In this document: piece after piece, positions 23,017 to 35,032 of the stretch
How the letters are laid out: each line of letters opens with the position of its first letter
Position numbering within the stretch: position 1 is the stretch's first letter
Assembly: GCA_036674765.1 (NCBI GenBank)
Contig: JARVKI010000060.1
Span: 186,001-250,000, forward strand
Source: Seiridium cupressi
Lineage: Eukaryota; Ascomycota; Sordariomycetes; Amphisphaeriales; Sporocadaceae
Direction of reading: 5' to 3'
Length of the DNA stretch: 64,000 nucleotides
Position numbers and translations under genes: made by a program
The notes under the pieces: generated by a model
Told to the model about the DNA's origin: nothing
Databases searched by the model: none
The model's input: the letters and a program-made list of their open reading frames with translations, nothing else

Positions 23017-24645
23017 CCCCGAGGGAGGACTATTTCATGACTGGCGCTGAACCTGGGGGATGCTCGTCACCGCAGGAGCGACGGGTCTTTGAGGCTCGAC
23101 AGCAATATCCAAACGCAGAAAGCTTGGCCAGGATGATTACAGACGCTAGGAGGAATAGCTATGTAGGGAAAGTCAGCATCAGAGATCGCATCTGTTGTTA
23201 CCAATGGACTTGGTTTACAATGACTATGGTTAGCTTCTCTACCAAACCCGTGGAGCGCACGTCCTGATTTGAAATGAGCCAGGCTACCGGTGGCATCGCC
23301 AATGTCCTTCACAGCAGTAGGCTATCATCCAAACCAAGTATAGAAAAAATCAAAGGAGGCTAACTCAAAATTCCCCAGTACCATTCAGATCTGACTGGCT
23401 CTACTACATTGGGCTGGTCTTCTTCTTGTTCAACTTGTGTCTGTTCCTCCTCAACTGCATCCTGATAACAATAAGATTTTGTCTGGTCCCAGGAAGCTTC
23501 GTGCACTCCTTCCTTGACCAGACAGAATCTCTGTTTATCCCGGCTGTTGTGAGTTTCACCTACGTTTTCGACTGGACTATTTGGACTGATATTTGATAGA
23601 TTGTTTCGTGAGCAAGAGCCGAAAATCCAAAGTCATCTCTGAAAGCTAATGCCATATAGATCGGCGCTGATCATGATTAACCTCTGCGAATATGGCTTGC
23701 CATACTGTGGATTGTGGCTCCAAAGGGTGGTTCAGTTATTCTTCTGGATCTATGTTGCCATCAGCTTCACATTCAGCGCTGCTATGTATCTGACGTTGTG
23801 GTCTACGCAGTAAGAAATGCCCTGCCCTGGATGTAGACTGTCCCTTGTTAACATTTGTAAAGAATATTTCCCATACATATGATGACACCAGTCTGGGTGT
23901 TCCCCGCCTACCCTCTTCTTCTAGTGGCCCCCTTTGCGAGCAATCTCATAAAATCGGTAGCGCAATCTGAAGCTGGCATGCTAGTCAATTTTACAGCTAT
24001 AGCTTTGTGTGCAGTCACCGTCCAGGGGACCGGCTTTCTCATCAGCTTCAGTACGTTTTAGTCGCGGAACTCCAAGCTTGACCAAGCGCCTCGGACAGTA
24101 CTTCCTTCAGCTAACATGACCTCATAGTGGTTTGCGCTGCCTTCTTGTACCGCCTGATGACACAGAAATTGCCACGGGATATGCAGCGGCCTGGTGTTTT
24201 CATCTCGATAGGACCAAGCGGGTTTACCTGCGCAGGTCTGGTAGCGCTGGGAAACCAGTCCGACTTGATTTTACCATCCGACATTCCAGGTCGCGAACAT
24301 GCAGTGTATATTATCCAAATTCTGTCCGTGATGCTTGGACTATGGATGTGGGGCCTCAGCCTCTGGTTCTTCCTTGTGTCTGTGGGCTCATTACACAAAT
24401 ATCTGCACCGCGAGAACAAAATGCCATTCCAGATAACCTGGTGGAGTTTCGTTTTCCCTAATACCGCATTAGTTACCGCTACTATTGCTATGGGAAATGC
24501 ATTGAACAACAATGGCTTGAAAATCTTCGGGTGTGTCATGGCCGCCCTCTTAATTGTGGTCTGGTTTCTTGTTTTGGTGCGCATGATCAAGGCGCTATGG
24601 AATAGAGAAGTACTTTGGCCTAAAGGCCTCGAAGCAGAAAAATAG
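22965..24645 (+). CDS. TDT-family transporter (C4-dicarboxylate/malate type)
   Basis: Seven exons: 22965-23228, 23283-23316, 23379-23548, 23600-23607, 23660-23809, 23863-24050 and 24128-24645, giving 443 aa. Every join keeps frame and restores family pattern: WTWFTMTM-ATGGIANVLH, then SFLDQTESLFIPA, IFPIHMMTPVW and RPGVFISIGPSGFT. Exon 4 is only 8 nt; without it the frame closes at once. The protein has a hydrophilic N-terminus of about 70 residues and then about ten hydrophobic segments, the layout of the tellurite-resistance/dicarboxylate transporter family that includes Schizosaccharomyces Mae1 and sulfite pump Ssu1. Substrate is not decided by sequence alone; malate-like dicarboxylates are the default family reading. 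The start could also be the ATG at 23013, since the first 16 residues are not conserved in a way I recognise. Confidence 0.85.
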
Positions 24646-25059
24646 GTTATCCTTTGAACTCAATTGATCGACCTGTGCTCTGCACTCGGTGTTTTAAAAT
24701 AATACGAAACTGGCAACCGGTTTACTTTTAAAGCACTTTTTCCCCTTAGTCAGACCAAGAGATGCTAGGTTATAACAATGGTACACTGATGATTGGTAAT
24801 TATATGGACAATCTTTTGCTTTTGAGTAACATCTTTCTAGCTTGGTTTCTGGATACCACCATTGCTCCTATACGTTTCAGGAGACAAGAACCAAGGCATG
24901 TCTCAGTTGGTTCCGCTCCCACAAACGTGCAACAACCGGCAGAAGGATATGCAACATGTAGTTATTTTGGGGCTGGTACTGCCAGAATTTTGCTCACAGA
25001 TGACTCAACAGTCCGGAATCATAAATTCGAACTATATCTCTATATCTGTAGTGCACCAC
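24646..25059. other. Convergent spacer
   Basis: These 414 bp lie between convergent stop codons. Nothing beyond 3' UTR sequence is seen. Confidence 0.6.
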
Positions 25060-27956
25060 TCACCAAGAGCTGTCCTCGGATTCATCATCCTCTTGCTCGT
25101 CGTCGTCATCGTCCAGATCCAGATCCAGATCTCCGTGCGCCTGTTGTGCCACGAGGCTGCATTTCAACCGCTCTGGTGCCCAGTTCGCATACAGTGTTTG
25201 AGGGAAGCAAGCATTATTCCTGGTACCTAAGATGCCAAATACTGGTCGACCGTAGGGGAATACCGTTCGTGCAATCTCTCGGTCACCGTGCCACCACTGC
25301 ATCGGGCGCGTCTTCTTACGAGAATAACCAGCACTCTGGTCATGCTCCACGGGGCCATTGCATAGTGCGGCCTGGAAGACCCTCTGTACGTAATCCAGCC
25401 CGGGGGCTGCCGCTCGAGCGGCAGCCAGAACGTCGGGAGCTTTCGCACGCTTGGCCGCCTCTTCGGCAGTCATCGCTTCCCAGAGCACGTCCAGAATAGT
25501 GCCGCATGGGACCTTGCTATTATGGCCGTAGTCGGGAAGGTCTTGGGCCATCTTGTTTGCAATTTCGTTGCACGTCTGCATGAAGGAGATCCAGTCAAAG
25601 GCCATGACCTCGTGTTCTGCTTCCAAGAACATCCGCATGCTCGCCAGGGTATAGACGATGCTGGTGTGTGGCAACGAGTAATCATCCCTTTGCCTCTTCC
25701 TTTCCTCCTCTGGCATATTGATCCGATCGTACAGCGTGGTGTGAGATTTGGGATCGTCCAGGAATTGGATGAGCTTGAGGACTGTGCCATCGACATCCTC
25801 GCTGGGGCCGCCGAGCCAAGGGCTCAAAACATTACCCACGGTGAGGCAGTTGGACACGAGACGCAGCTTGTTCCAGTCCATGTGGAAGGGAGCCTTACGT
25901 CGATGCTTGGCAAACATTGCTAAAGAGCCCCCGACTGAAAGTGTGTACTTCATTGCCGACTCCTTCAGCGTGGTCGGAATGCCGCCGAAAAATAGTGATT
26001 TCGAATCCTGGCAGCGCATCACGAACTCCATGTCGGGCCAGGCTGGTGCTTCGGGGTAAGCCAGTCGGCAGGCACGGTAAAGATGCAATATCGGCGTCAT
26101 GACGAGCAAGCCGGTATCCATGTCTATGGCCCGGTTATGGAGTTGTATGTAGAGTGTATAGTCCAGCAGACCGGATAAGACCGGATTTTGCTTCAAGGCG
26201 AAGGGCTCTTTCAGATAACGCGAGATCATCATGAGCGTCATCGGATCCAGACTGTTCATCAAGGCTTGGCGGAATCCATCCTCCAGTATAGCCCCCTCCA
26301 TTTCTGCCAGGAATGCCCGAAGTGCACGAATATGTGGCGGTTTGGGTCCAACATTAGGAAACAGTTTCCCGCTTTCAATATCAGTGTCCCATCGCTGTTT
26401 CATTTCTGAAACATTGACCGTCAGATCGATCATGGGCGAATCCAGTTCCTCCCCAAGAATCTGTTGGATGTCCAGCAGACTCTGAAAACCCAATACTGCC
26501 CAGGCTGGCACTCTGATTCAAATACGAGTTAGTAACCCACTTTACGTATTGAGAGCTGTGCAGATCCCCCTAGGTCATTTGACTTCCTGAGAACAGGTTG
26601 TTTTCAAAGGAAAAGCCTGAAGAGATAAGAAAAGGCCCAAGAAGTAACTCACGTATTGGTTTCCACGCCGATGCGGACGCCACGGGTGACCTCGTCCACA
26701 GAAAAGATCGGTCCTATCAAGGTCAGCTGGAGGCAATTGAACAAGCGAAGCTTCTTCAACAGCTCCTCATCGCCCTTGGCCGATATTTCACAATCAATTG
26801 CACCAAGCGACATTCCCGCTTGACCTCGCTCTGGCTGTGACTTGTTGATAGCACCCTTGAGCGCGTTCCAAGTGTCCCAGAAACAGTAATCCTTCCACCT
26901 TTTCTCATCCCCGCCTTGACTATCAAAGACGGGATCAGAGGGTTTCGGAGGTGTCCAAGTTGGTTTTGCCATGTCCTTGAGCTTCTTGCTCTCGCAGAAC
27001 GTCTGTGATTCGAGTGCACCCAGTTGATGAAACATCAGCAGGTTCAAGAGCGTCCAGACGGGGAACGTTTCTGCTGGATACTTGGCTGGGCGCTCCAGCG
27101 CCATATCAAGGCTGATTTCTGCTCGACGAACTAGCTGGATGGCGGTGTTTGTCAAAACGGCAGCCTGCCTGCTGGAATCAACTCTGGCATCGGCGTACTC
27201 CTGGTAGACATGCTTGATCAAAGTCCGAACAAGATTCAGCTCATCAGCGAATGCCCTGGTGGCGAAGAAGAACTGCTGTTCAATTTCGTCCTCGTCTTTT
27301 TCAAGCTTTACCTTCAGCACGTCCCGAAGTTTGGTATCGCCATCGTTGGCTGGCATTGGGGACTCAGTGGGTTCATCAGAATGCTTCGAATGCTCGATAT
27401 CAAGTCCCGAGAACCGATTGGAGAGGCCAGAGGGGGCTTCACCTTTGTCATCTGTGCTGGTCGCGGCTGGCAGCCTGCTCGTGTTCCTGGCCTCCTGGAA
27501 AGGAAGCAGCGTTTCCCAGGCCGAGTTTAACACGTCAGAGAAATAGGTATGTCGCTCATTGTTAGCCTTGTTGCCCGGGGAGTTTTTGGAGAACCAGTCC
27601 GTGAACTCTCGACGGGCATCGATGGCACGCCGGAAGATGCGATTCAGGGCGGCTGGAACATCGACTTTGGGTGTGTGCTCCGCGATGACCTTGGCCATGG
27701 ACACAAAGTCCGACACCTTGATGATGTGCTGCGGCGCACCCTTTCCCTTCCCGGCCTGCTTGCGGATGTTGCCTTTCGTTCTGGTGGTTGATGGTACAGT
27801 CGGTGCCTCGGAGTTGACCTCGAACCCACACTTGATGGCATTCTCGGCTAGCCAGCCCGCAATAGACTCAGTGTCATCCTTGTACTGTCTATACTTGAAG
27901 AGCACATCGCTCAACAGCGGCCCACCGCTATCAATTACACTCGTTGTCGAATCCAT
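25060..27956 (-). CDS. DUF6604-type protein of unknown function
   Basis: Two exons on the minus strand, 27956-26653 and 26512-25060, giving 918 aa. The 140-nt intron starts GTGAGT and ends TCAG; the join reads VETNT-VPAWAVLG. The N-terminal ~200 residues fit the fungal DUF6604 pattern: FKYRQYKDDTESIAGWLAENAIKCG, interrupted by a basic Lys/Gly linker, then a helical part. Residues to about 430 continue as a mostly helical region, followed by a second helical half with no catalytic motif that I recognise. The last 22 residues are strongly acidic (DLDLDLDDDDDE and on) and end SSW. There is no signal peptide or membrane segment, so it is probably cytosolic or nuclear. Function is unknown; I do not assign one. 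Confidence 0.82.
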
Positions 27957-30532
27957 TGCTTCGAAAACCGCCCAGAAGAGTGCGGCACTGAATCATAATG
28001 TACGTGGACTAAATCTCTGTTGCGCAGAATGGACCAAGAGCTACTGCAGGTCAACTAGGGTGCAGTAAAACAAGCAAGGTTACCTTGTCAACAGCTACTG
28101 ACCGGGGCCTCCATTCTTCGCAATTGGTTTCATGTAAAGTCAACAACACCAAAATACAGATGTAATACTCAGATGCATTCAGCATTATCGTGTATTTGCT
28201 ACCCACCATATTTATCATATACCAACCACTGCTGTTCCTAGCAATAACTGATAGTCATGGATGGTTTACGTTGAAGTAGGTACATTATGTTAAGTGGGTA
28301 AGCATTAGTGCTAGTGTATGGCCCGTGAAGTCCGGTTCTATTATGTTTTCTGGGGAATGTGGTATTTATAACCATGAGATAGTTGTTGGTGAACGGCATA
28401 GTCCCCTGTTTTAGTATCTGATTTGTGTAAACTCGTGGCCTAAGCGATGCTTTGTATCGCAAAATACGGTGTATAATCCACTGATAGGTTTAATGACTAG
28501 TCGTGTTCCTACGATGATTGGACATTCTCCCATATGCGAAGAGCTGCTATTGGCTGGTAGCTTGATTATTTTTACTTCCCTGTGAACCTCCCAGCGATGA
28601 ATCCTTTATATAGCTTAGTACTGCTAACATTTATGATTATCTTGAGAACAGATAATGCTACCTCGGTTGTTGGAAAGCAAACTCTGCTATAAGAAAAAAC
28701 TCTCGAATGTAATCAAATAAAGTTCGGCTTCGTTCGTGGCTTAAGACAGAAAGTAAGCTTGGGGCTCGAATTGAAAATCAAATTAGATATATGATCATTT
28801 GTAGGCTTGGCTTGGGGGCAATGCGCAGTCGAGTCTGCGACGCTTAAATCAAGGCAACCCGCTAGGCGATGCAACGAGCCGACCACTGCCAACACAGCTT
28901 GCGTACCTACTTAGCTACATAGACATATACTCAAGTATGCGAGTAACTACTGGAAGAACGTACTATCAATGCACAAATTTAGCGATTATGGCATGACGCT
29001 GACTGGTCGCCTTAGCTAAGCCGGCACAATAATAAGAATCGTCGTCCAACACTGAAAGCAGGCTTGGGTCTAGAACTTGTAATCGCCTTGCGCCCCTCGA
29101 TTTACGATCGTTCACATGCTGGATCATCTCAGTTCCCATAAAATGCCCTAGGTCCCGCAGCTACAGAGAAGACTATCCGGGACAGAAACAAATCGCCTTG
29201 GTTCCAGTCACACTCTGACCCTAAAATCACTCGAGTACTCTCTTCTTACCGAACGATTAGTTTACCTCCAGAACTCAGGGGTCATATATGTCCACTCGCT
29301 GCGAGATCAATCAAGACTGCCTCGTTTAGTCTCCGTCGCCATGGCTCATTCGTGAGGTGAACACCATGCAAATATTTGCAGTGTGTAGAAGCAGCTCGGA
29401 TACTCTCTCACAGTCACTCTCAAGCCAAGGAACCTCTTGGGCCTAGGTAGTTGGACATAGGATACCAAGAAAACCAATTCCCATTCGAGCAAACTCGAGA
29501 CAAAAATCACTAAGGTTGCTAGTTCAAGCAATGTCCGCAGAAAATCTAGTTCTCTGGTGCATAAGGGAAATGAAATGTCTAGGCAACTTTAGTATTGGCT
29601 AGACAAAGAGCTAGAGGAGCCTTGGGATCCATTAGCTTAGACACGCCTTCAGGATACGCCTTCCAGATTTACGGGCAGGCAATATTGGCTAGCCTGTCAA
29701 TGGGGTGATAATTACAACAAAAATTTAAACACAAGACCACAGAGACGATGCAGGTGGTCATAGGTTGTGGTGTCATTTGAAAATTTCAATTTAATGGCAT
29801 GCCCGATTATGCGCTAGCTCATGTTAAAACGCCTAGCTCGATAATATCACTGCATCGTATACTCATATGGGTGCTTGTCTCACTAGACTATTGTACAAGA
29901 GGCTGGAGCCACTCAACCGTTCCCACCCGAGCTTAACATCTTAATTAAGCCCTTGAGAATGCAGGGCCTAGCCATATCCCGAGACCTGAGACCCTATATG
30001 AGAATAAACATAAAGAACTGTCTCCTAACCGTTATAGTCTTATACCAATACAAATTGATGAGCCACGGAGTGGCCAACAGGTGTGGTAGAGGAGGATAAC
30101 CCTTTTACGGCTACGATGGTAACAGTATGGAAGGGCATTCGTGGTATCTTTGTTTTTTTTTGTCTCAGATACATGCGTCAGCCCCTGACAGGACTGATAA
30201 GAAAAGAGTACAGTGGTTGTCCTACCACGATTTGTAGGAGGTTGTTACGCTAGCGAAAGTTCCGACCGATGAGTTACAATGTTTACATGGGAGATGACGT
30301 CCCGCCAAGCAGAGGGCGGAAAACGGTACAGTTGCACACTGCCCAGCCTAAGTGGTCATCTCCACAGCAGGCATTTAGCGCGCTTTCAGACCTCACTACA
30401 GTGCCAGCATTTTTCAAGGCTGGTTTAGCTGGACTTCAACTCTGCTACCTGATGCAGCGAGACAAAGTTCAAACCTATATAGCCGACCTCACACATTGAG
30501 TGGTGTCAGGGAAGTTGACAACTCACAGCAAA
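27957..30532. other. Gene-poor divergent intergenic region
   Basis: This 2.6-kb AT-rich stretch separates the DUF6604 gene from the antiporter and should hold both promoters. No coding region is supported. A 76-codon ORF at 30269-30499 ends 34 bp before the antiporter start and may lie in its leader; it has no recognisable family. Confidence 0.5.
30269..30499 (+). other. Possible leader ORF of the antiporter
   Basis: ATG-initiated 76-codon frame (starts MSYNVYMGDDVPPS) ending just before the antiporter start codon. If transcribed with it, this would be an upstream ORF. Nothing else supports it as a gene. Confidence 0.2.
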
Positions 30533-32411
30533 ATGGCGGCGGCCTCATTGCCTTACCACGAACCAGGTATCGAGGGGATCATGATCCTCGCTTCCTTTCT
30601 CCTGGCTTTGAATATAATCAACTCCGTTCTTGATCGAGCGCTCTATTGCGGTCTGGTCGGCCAAGTTCTCATTGGAGTTGCCTGGGGCACACCTGGTGGG
30701 AAGTGGCTCTCCTCGTCGCTGGAGGACTCCATTGTGCAGCTAGGGTACCTGGGTTTGATCATGATCGTGTTTGAAGGCGAGTCAAATCTTCTGCTCACAG
30801 ATACTTCCAGGTTCTAATGCTAACAGACGAGCAGGGGGCCTGTCGACGTCCATTGCCACGATGAAGGCCAACTTACTGCTCTCCGTATGTGTAGCGATCA
30901 CGGGCATCGCGGCCCCAATGGCATTATCGTTCTTTTTGGCCCCAGTGGTTGGCGCGAGCTACATCCAGTGTTTCGCAGCCGGTGCAGCTCTATGCTCTAC
31001 GAGTCTGGGGACCACGTTTACGGTTCTGAGCACCAGCGGTCTTGTGGCAACGAGGCTGGGTAGTGTATTGAGCACTGCCGCCATGATGGATGATGTAGTA
31101 GGCCTCGTCATGGTGCAGATTGTGTCAAGCCTTGGCAAGGGGAACACCGAGATATTCCCCGTCACAGTCATAAGACCGATATTGGTATCGCTTGCCTTTG
31201 CCGTGTTGGTTCCGTTGGCATGCCGATTCTTGCTGAGTCCTTTTATGTCCGCCGTCGGAAGGCTACGTGGGCAACACGGAGACACTCGAGCTGTCAGAAT
31301 CTCGAAGACGAAGCAGACTGTCTTCGCTATTCAAACTGCATTGCTCTTGACGCTTGTGGTAAGTGCGAGTTATGCTGGTGCATCTGTGCTACTGGCTGCT
31401 TATTTGGCTGGCATTGTTGGGGCTTGGTGGGACGACAAGGCGCTAAAGGAGATCACTGCCGCTGAAGCCTCATCATCTACACCAAATAGGAGTTCGGAAA
31501 GCAATGCAACTCAAACCGAGGCAGAGCCTAGTGTTGTGAATCAACAAGATGGAGGTCAAGTATCTTCAAGGGAAAATTCTCAACCTGTAGCAGGGTCTAC
31601 CCGAACGTCAACGTCAGAAACGTATGAGCAATACTACGTACAACCTATTGAACGCATACTCAAGCCTTTCTTCTTCGTAAGTGCCATATCACCTCCTTTT
31701 TCAAGAAATTTAGAGAGCGGCTTCTGACTAAGGTCTTAGGCCTCTGTTGGATTCTCTATCCCCATAAGTAAGATGTTTTCCGGTCCTGTGGTTTGGCGCG
31801 GCATTATCTACACCATTCTCATGCTTGTTGGCAAAGCTCTTTGTGGCATATGGCTCGTCAAGTTCTCGCCTCTACTAAGGGAGACGATGGGTAACTTCTT
31901 TTCGTCAATGACAACCGAAATTCAGACTGCACTGCACCGGTTACCGCTTGGCCGACTGGTTCATCAACCCAAGAAAGGACAAGAAAGGGTTTCTGGCTCC
32001 AACTCTAGGCCACAAGATCAAGGACAGCCGCTCCGGCAAACCCAATCATCATCCACTTCACCCGCCACTGCTGAGAAAGCGAGCAGAACTCCAGCCAAGC
32101 CGTTGTCCTTGTACCCTGCAGGCATTATGTCTTTTGCTATGATAGCACGAGGCGAGATCGGTTTCCTGATCTCCTCAGTCGCGGAGAGCAACGGGATCTT
32201 CCTCGGCTCTTCAGCTTCAGCTTCTGCTTCGTCTGATGAAGCATCGGAGATCTTTCTCATCATAACATGGGCTATTGTCCTGTGTACCGTCATTGGGCCG
32301 TTTTGTGTTGGTCTCCTCGTCAGGAGAGTCAAGAAGCTTGAGGCTGGCAGTGCCACGACTCAGGTCGAAGGGAGTAGCAAAAATGTGCTAGGCGTCTGGG
32401 GCGTCTCATGA
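30533..32411 (+). CDS. CPA2-type cation/proton antiporter
   Basis: Three exons: 30533-30776, 30835-31676 and 31740-32411, giving 585 aa. The first intron appears to be GC-AG (donor AAG/GCGAGT); it joins VFE-GGLSTSI, the block expected in this family. The second is a normal GTAAGT-TAG intron joining KPFFF-ASVGFSIPI. About twelve hydrophobic segments are visible. Family marks are CSTSLGTTFTVLSTSGL and MMDDVVGLVMVQI, with the paired acidic residues that CPA2 exchangers use for ion coupling, and AMIARGEIGFLI near the end. Two polar Ser-rich loops are inserted (about 315-360 and 410-470). Expected role: exchange of Na+ or K+ for protons across a plasma or internal membrane. Ion and membrane are not decided. 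Confidence 0.87.
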
Positions 32412-32959
32412 CACAGGTGTGCTAAGAGTTGAATGACTGTTCTTACTTTCAAGGTATCATATATAGCTCTCTGTTAGACTATGACTATAAACTTGTCTTT
32501 AGATAATTCCTCGAGCAGCGAACCTACGCTATTACTATGAGCCTGCCCGAATGGGAGTGTCCTTTTATATTCACCCAGGACTGTCGCTGAGTTTCTTCTG
32601 TATATGATGGTCATCACTTGACACCTGTTCCAAGTATTTCGACACACTGCCGCACGTAAAAGCAAGTGTCGGAACTCCATAGCCATTTCACATCAGTTAG
32701 AATACCACTGCCACTTCTAGTGGATCTTGCGACAACACCCATGTCAACGTGTAAGTACTCCGAGAGAAAGACTTGTTGATCTAACGACGTACCCTGGCAT
32801 TTTATACGTACTAGCCCAACTTCTTAACTTAAAGCGCAGTTAGGTGGAAAGAATCTAAAGCGATATATAACTGTATTTCTAATGTATCTTTGTCCAATCT
32901 AATTCGTAAAATCATTCAATCATTCCATGCAACATAACAAAATCGTTCTCGTTTGGTCA
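32412..32959. other. Convergent spacer
   Basis: These 548 bp lie between convergent stop codons; AT-rich, no gene seen. Confidence 0.6.
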
Positions 32960-35032
32960 TCAACTCGCCGGCTTCACCATGGTACCATAAGTCTTAATGC
33001 TTTGTTTAGCCAATCTTCGCGAAGGGCCGTGTAGATGTTTCGGGCGCCGCACCGGTATCTTGATCTGCGTCCTCGAACCGAGTAGCGCAGACTCCTCGTC
33101 AATGTCGTCGCTGTTCGTACCCTTGCCCTTCACGAACTTTCCGGGTTTGGAGACGCATCCGTACAGCAGATGTGCGACAACCATCAGGCCCAGGGTAGCC
33201 ATGCCAAAGTATGACATCGGATAGCCACCCAGGCCATAGACGGTATCTACAACAGCTGCTGCGGATAAGACTCCAAACACGGCGCTCAGGGCCCAGTACG
33301 TTCGTCGCATTCCCTCCGAACTTCCCTCTCTCTCCTCCGTAATCATTGCGGCAAGGATAAAGAGAAGTACTTGTAGCGGAGCAAAAACGACGTACCAGGG
33401 TGCAAGTTGCAAGAGTACCTCGACCGTATGCCTACCCTCGGTCATCGGCAACACGAACATGAGGACCAGCTGAACAAGGCCTGACACGCCAGCCACTGGC
33501 AGGGCCTTCACGTACCATGCCGTATCAAGGTAGAACTTGAAGTGCATCGGTGTCGTGATCCCGGCTCGGCGTCTGGATGAAGTATTGCCTTGACTCGAAG
33601 AAGTCCCCGCGGAAGCTATTGTTACTTCAGGCCCGCCGCATCTGACTCTTCCATCGCCTGTGGGGTTTCCTTCGCATTCAACTGCTGGGAGGAATTGGTA
33701 ATCCGACTTTCGCCACCAAACCCAGCCCTTGAAAGCCGCAAGACCACGAGAGTTCCTCCAAGTCATGCAAATATATTCTACCACTGGCTTAAGGGGAGCC
33801 AGAAGTATTACAAATGCAATGCAATGAGCGAACGTAAGAGTGGTCTCGGTTGCCTGAAACGGTTGTAGTTGTAGGAGTTCCCGAAAGCGCAGCATTATCC
33901 AAAGGAACAAGGCGACCGTGCAAGTGATCTGTAGTTCTTTTTGTCAGCTACGTCTAACTCTACTTATTGCAAGGGCTCGGGAGATGGACTTACCTCAACC
34001 AGAACAGAGTTCAAGAGATCAAGATGGGCTCGCAGCACAAGCCAGAATGCGACGAATGGGCGCATTACAAGCAGGACGAAGCGTTGCTCGCAACGAGCAC
34101 AGACGAGTTGGTCACTCGAGGGCTCGCGCGGTTCGCCTCGGTAGTAATTACACCACTTCCTCAGAATGCCTTCCGGGCGCTCCAGTACCATGACGGCAAC
34201 TGCAAGCGCAGCCATGATGATAAGGAAACCTGCGATGGTGCTCCAGCCCAGCATAAGCTGGCTAAGCTCTTCGGACGGAAGAGCATGTCCACGTCCGGGG
34301 AAGAAGCACAGCACATCGGCAGTTAGGATGTCATGTCTGCTTTCTTCTCCGTGCGACGACATGGCCTGTCTCATCCAACCGATAGGCACCATACAGAACG
34401 CCAATACCGCGACCGTGACGAATACCAAGCAGAGCCTCCAGTCACGCTTGGCGGGGTTGTGTCTGTAATAGTCTCTCAGACAGGATAACATGGCCATATT
34501 TGTGATGACCGCAATCCAGGCGAGGCCGACCAAGCACCACCAGTCGTATGCGGCAATGCCTCGAGGCAAGGAAGCGAATCCGTACCCGATGATGGCTATA
34601 CCAAAACCGATGTGTATGTCGCCCAAGCTCATCATGAACTGTCCTAGAATTAGGCCCGAGTACTTTGGTTGGGTTCATGGTAGGCATACCTGGTCAAACA
34701 CTGCCTGCAATCCATTATCTTGGCTTGGCTGGTCCAGATCGCGGAAGCCAAGACCTATACGCCTGAAGGCATTCCGAACCCACTGCAGCACCACGACGTC
34801 GACAGGACTGGCATCCCAAGGCGCCGACCGTACGAATGGCGTGTGTAAAAGCAGGTACTGGACCACCAGAGCCGCGACCGCCAGGCAGCTAGGAGCGAAG
34901 AATATCACCAGCGTCTGTAACCTTGCATTAGCACACCCTTCACTGCATTAGGTTGAGAGCACATACCCAAACATTCTCGATATCGGACCTCGTCTCCACG
35001 GCCCGTTGCAACTCGTTACAGTCCCACATCAT
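32960..35032 (-). CDS. Uncharacterised fungal polytopic membrane protein
   Basis: Four exons on the minus strand: 35032-34967, 34914-34690, 34638-33994 and 33928-32960, giving 634 aa. All joins are GT-AG and in frame (IENVW-TLVIFFAPS, AVFDQ-FMMSLGDIH, VLVE-ITCTVALFLW). At least nine hydrophobic segments are visible. The central part (LGDIHIGFGIAIIGYGF, YDWWCLVGLAWIAVITNMA, LRDYYR) follows the pattern of a large fungal family of unnamed membrane proteins that usually read SD-x-QLVTG then a W-x-S-S-x-TH stretch. A polar Ser/Thr/Arg loop and a basic C-terminal tail (IKIPVRRPKHLHGPSRR) are probably cytosolic. No transport or enzyme motif is seen, so no function is given. The second ATG at 35029 is an equally good start. 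Confidence 0.8.

Noticed and set aside
26513..26652. Two separate genes at 25.0-26.5 and 26.6-28.0 kb
   Set aside because: A GTGAGT-TCAG intron joins them in frame into one 918-aa DUF6604-type protein.
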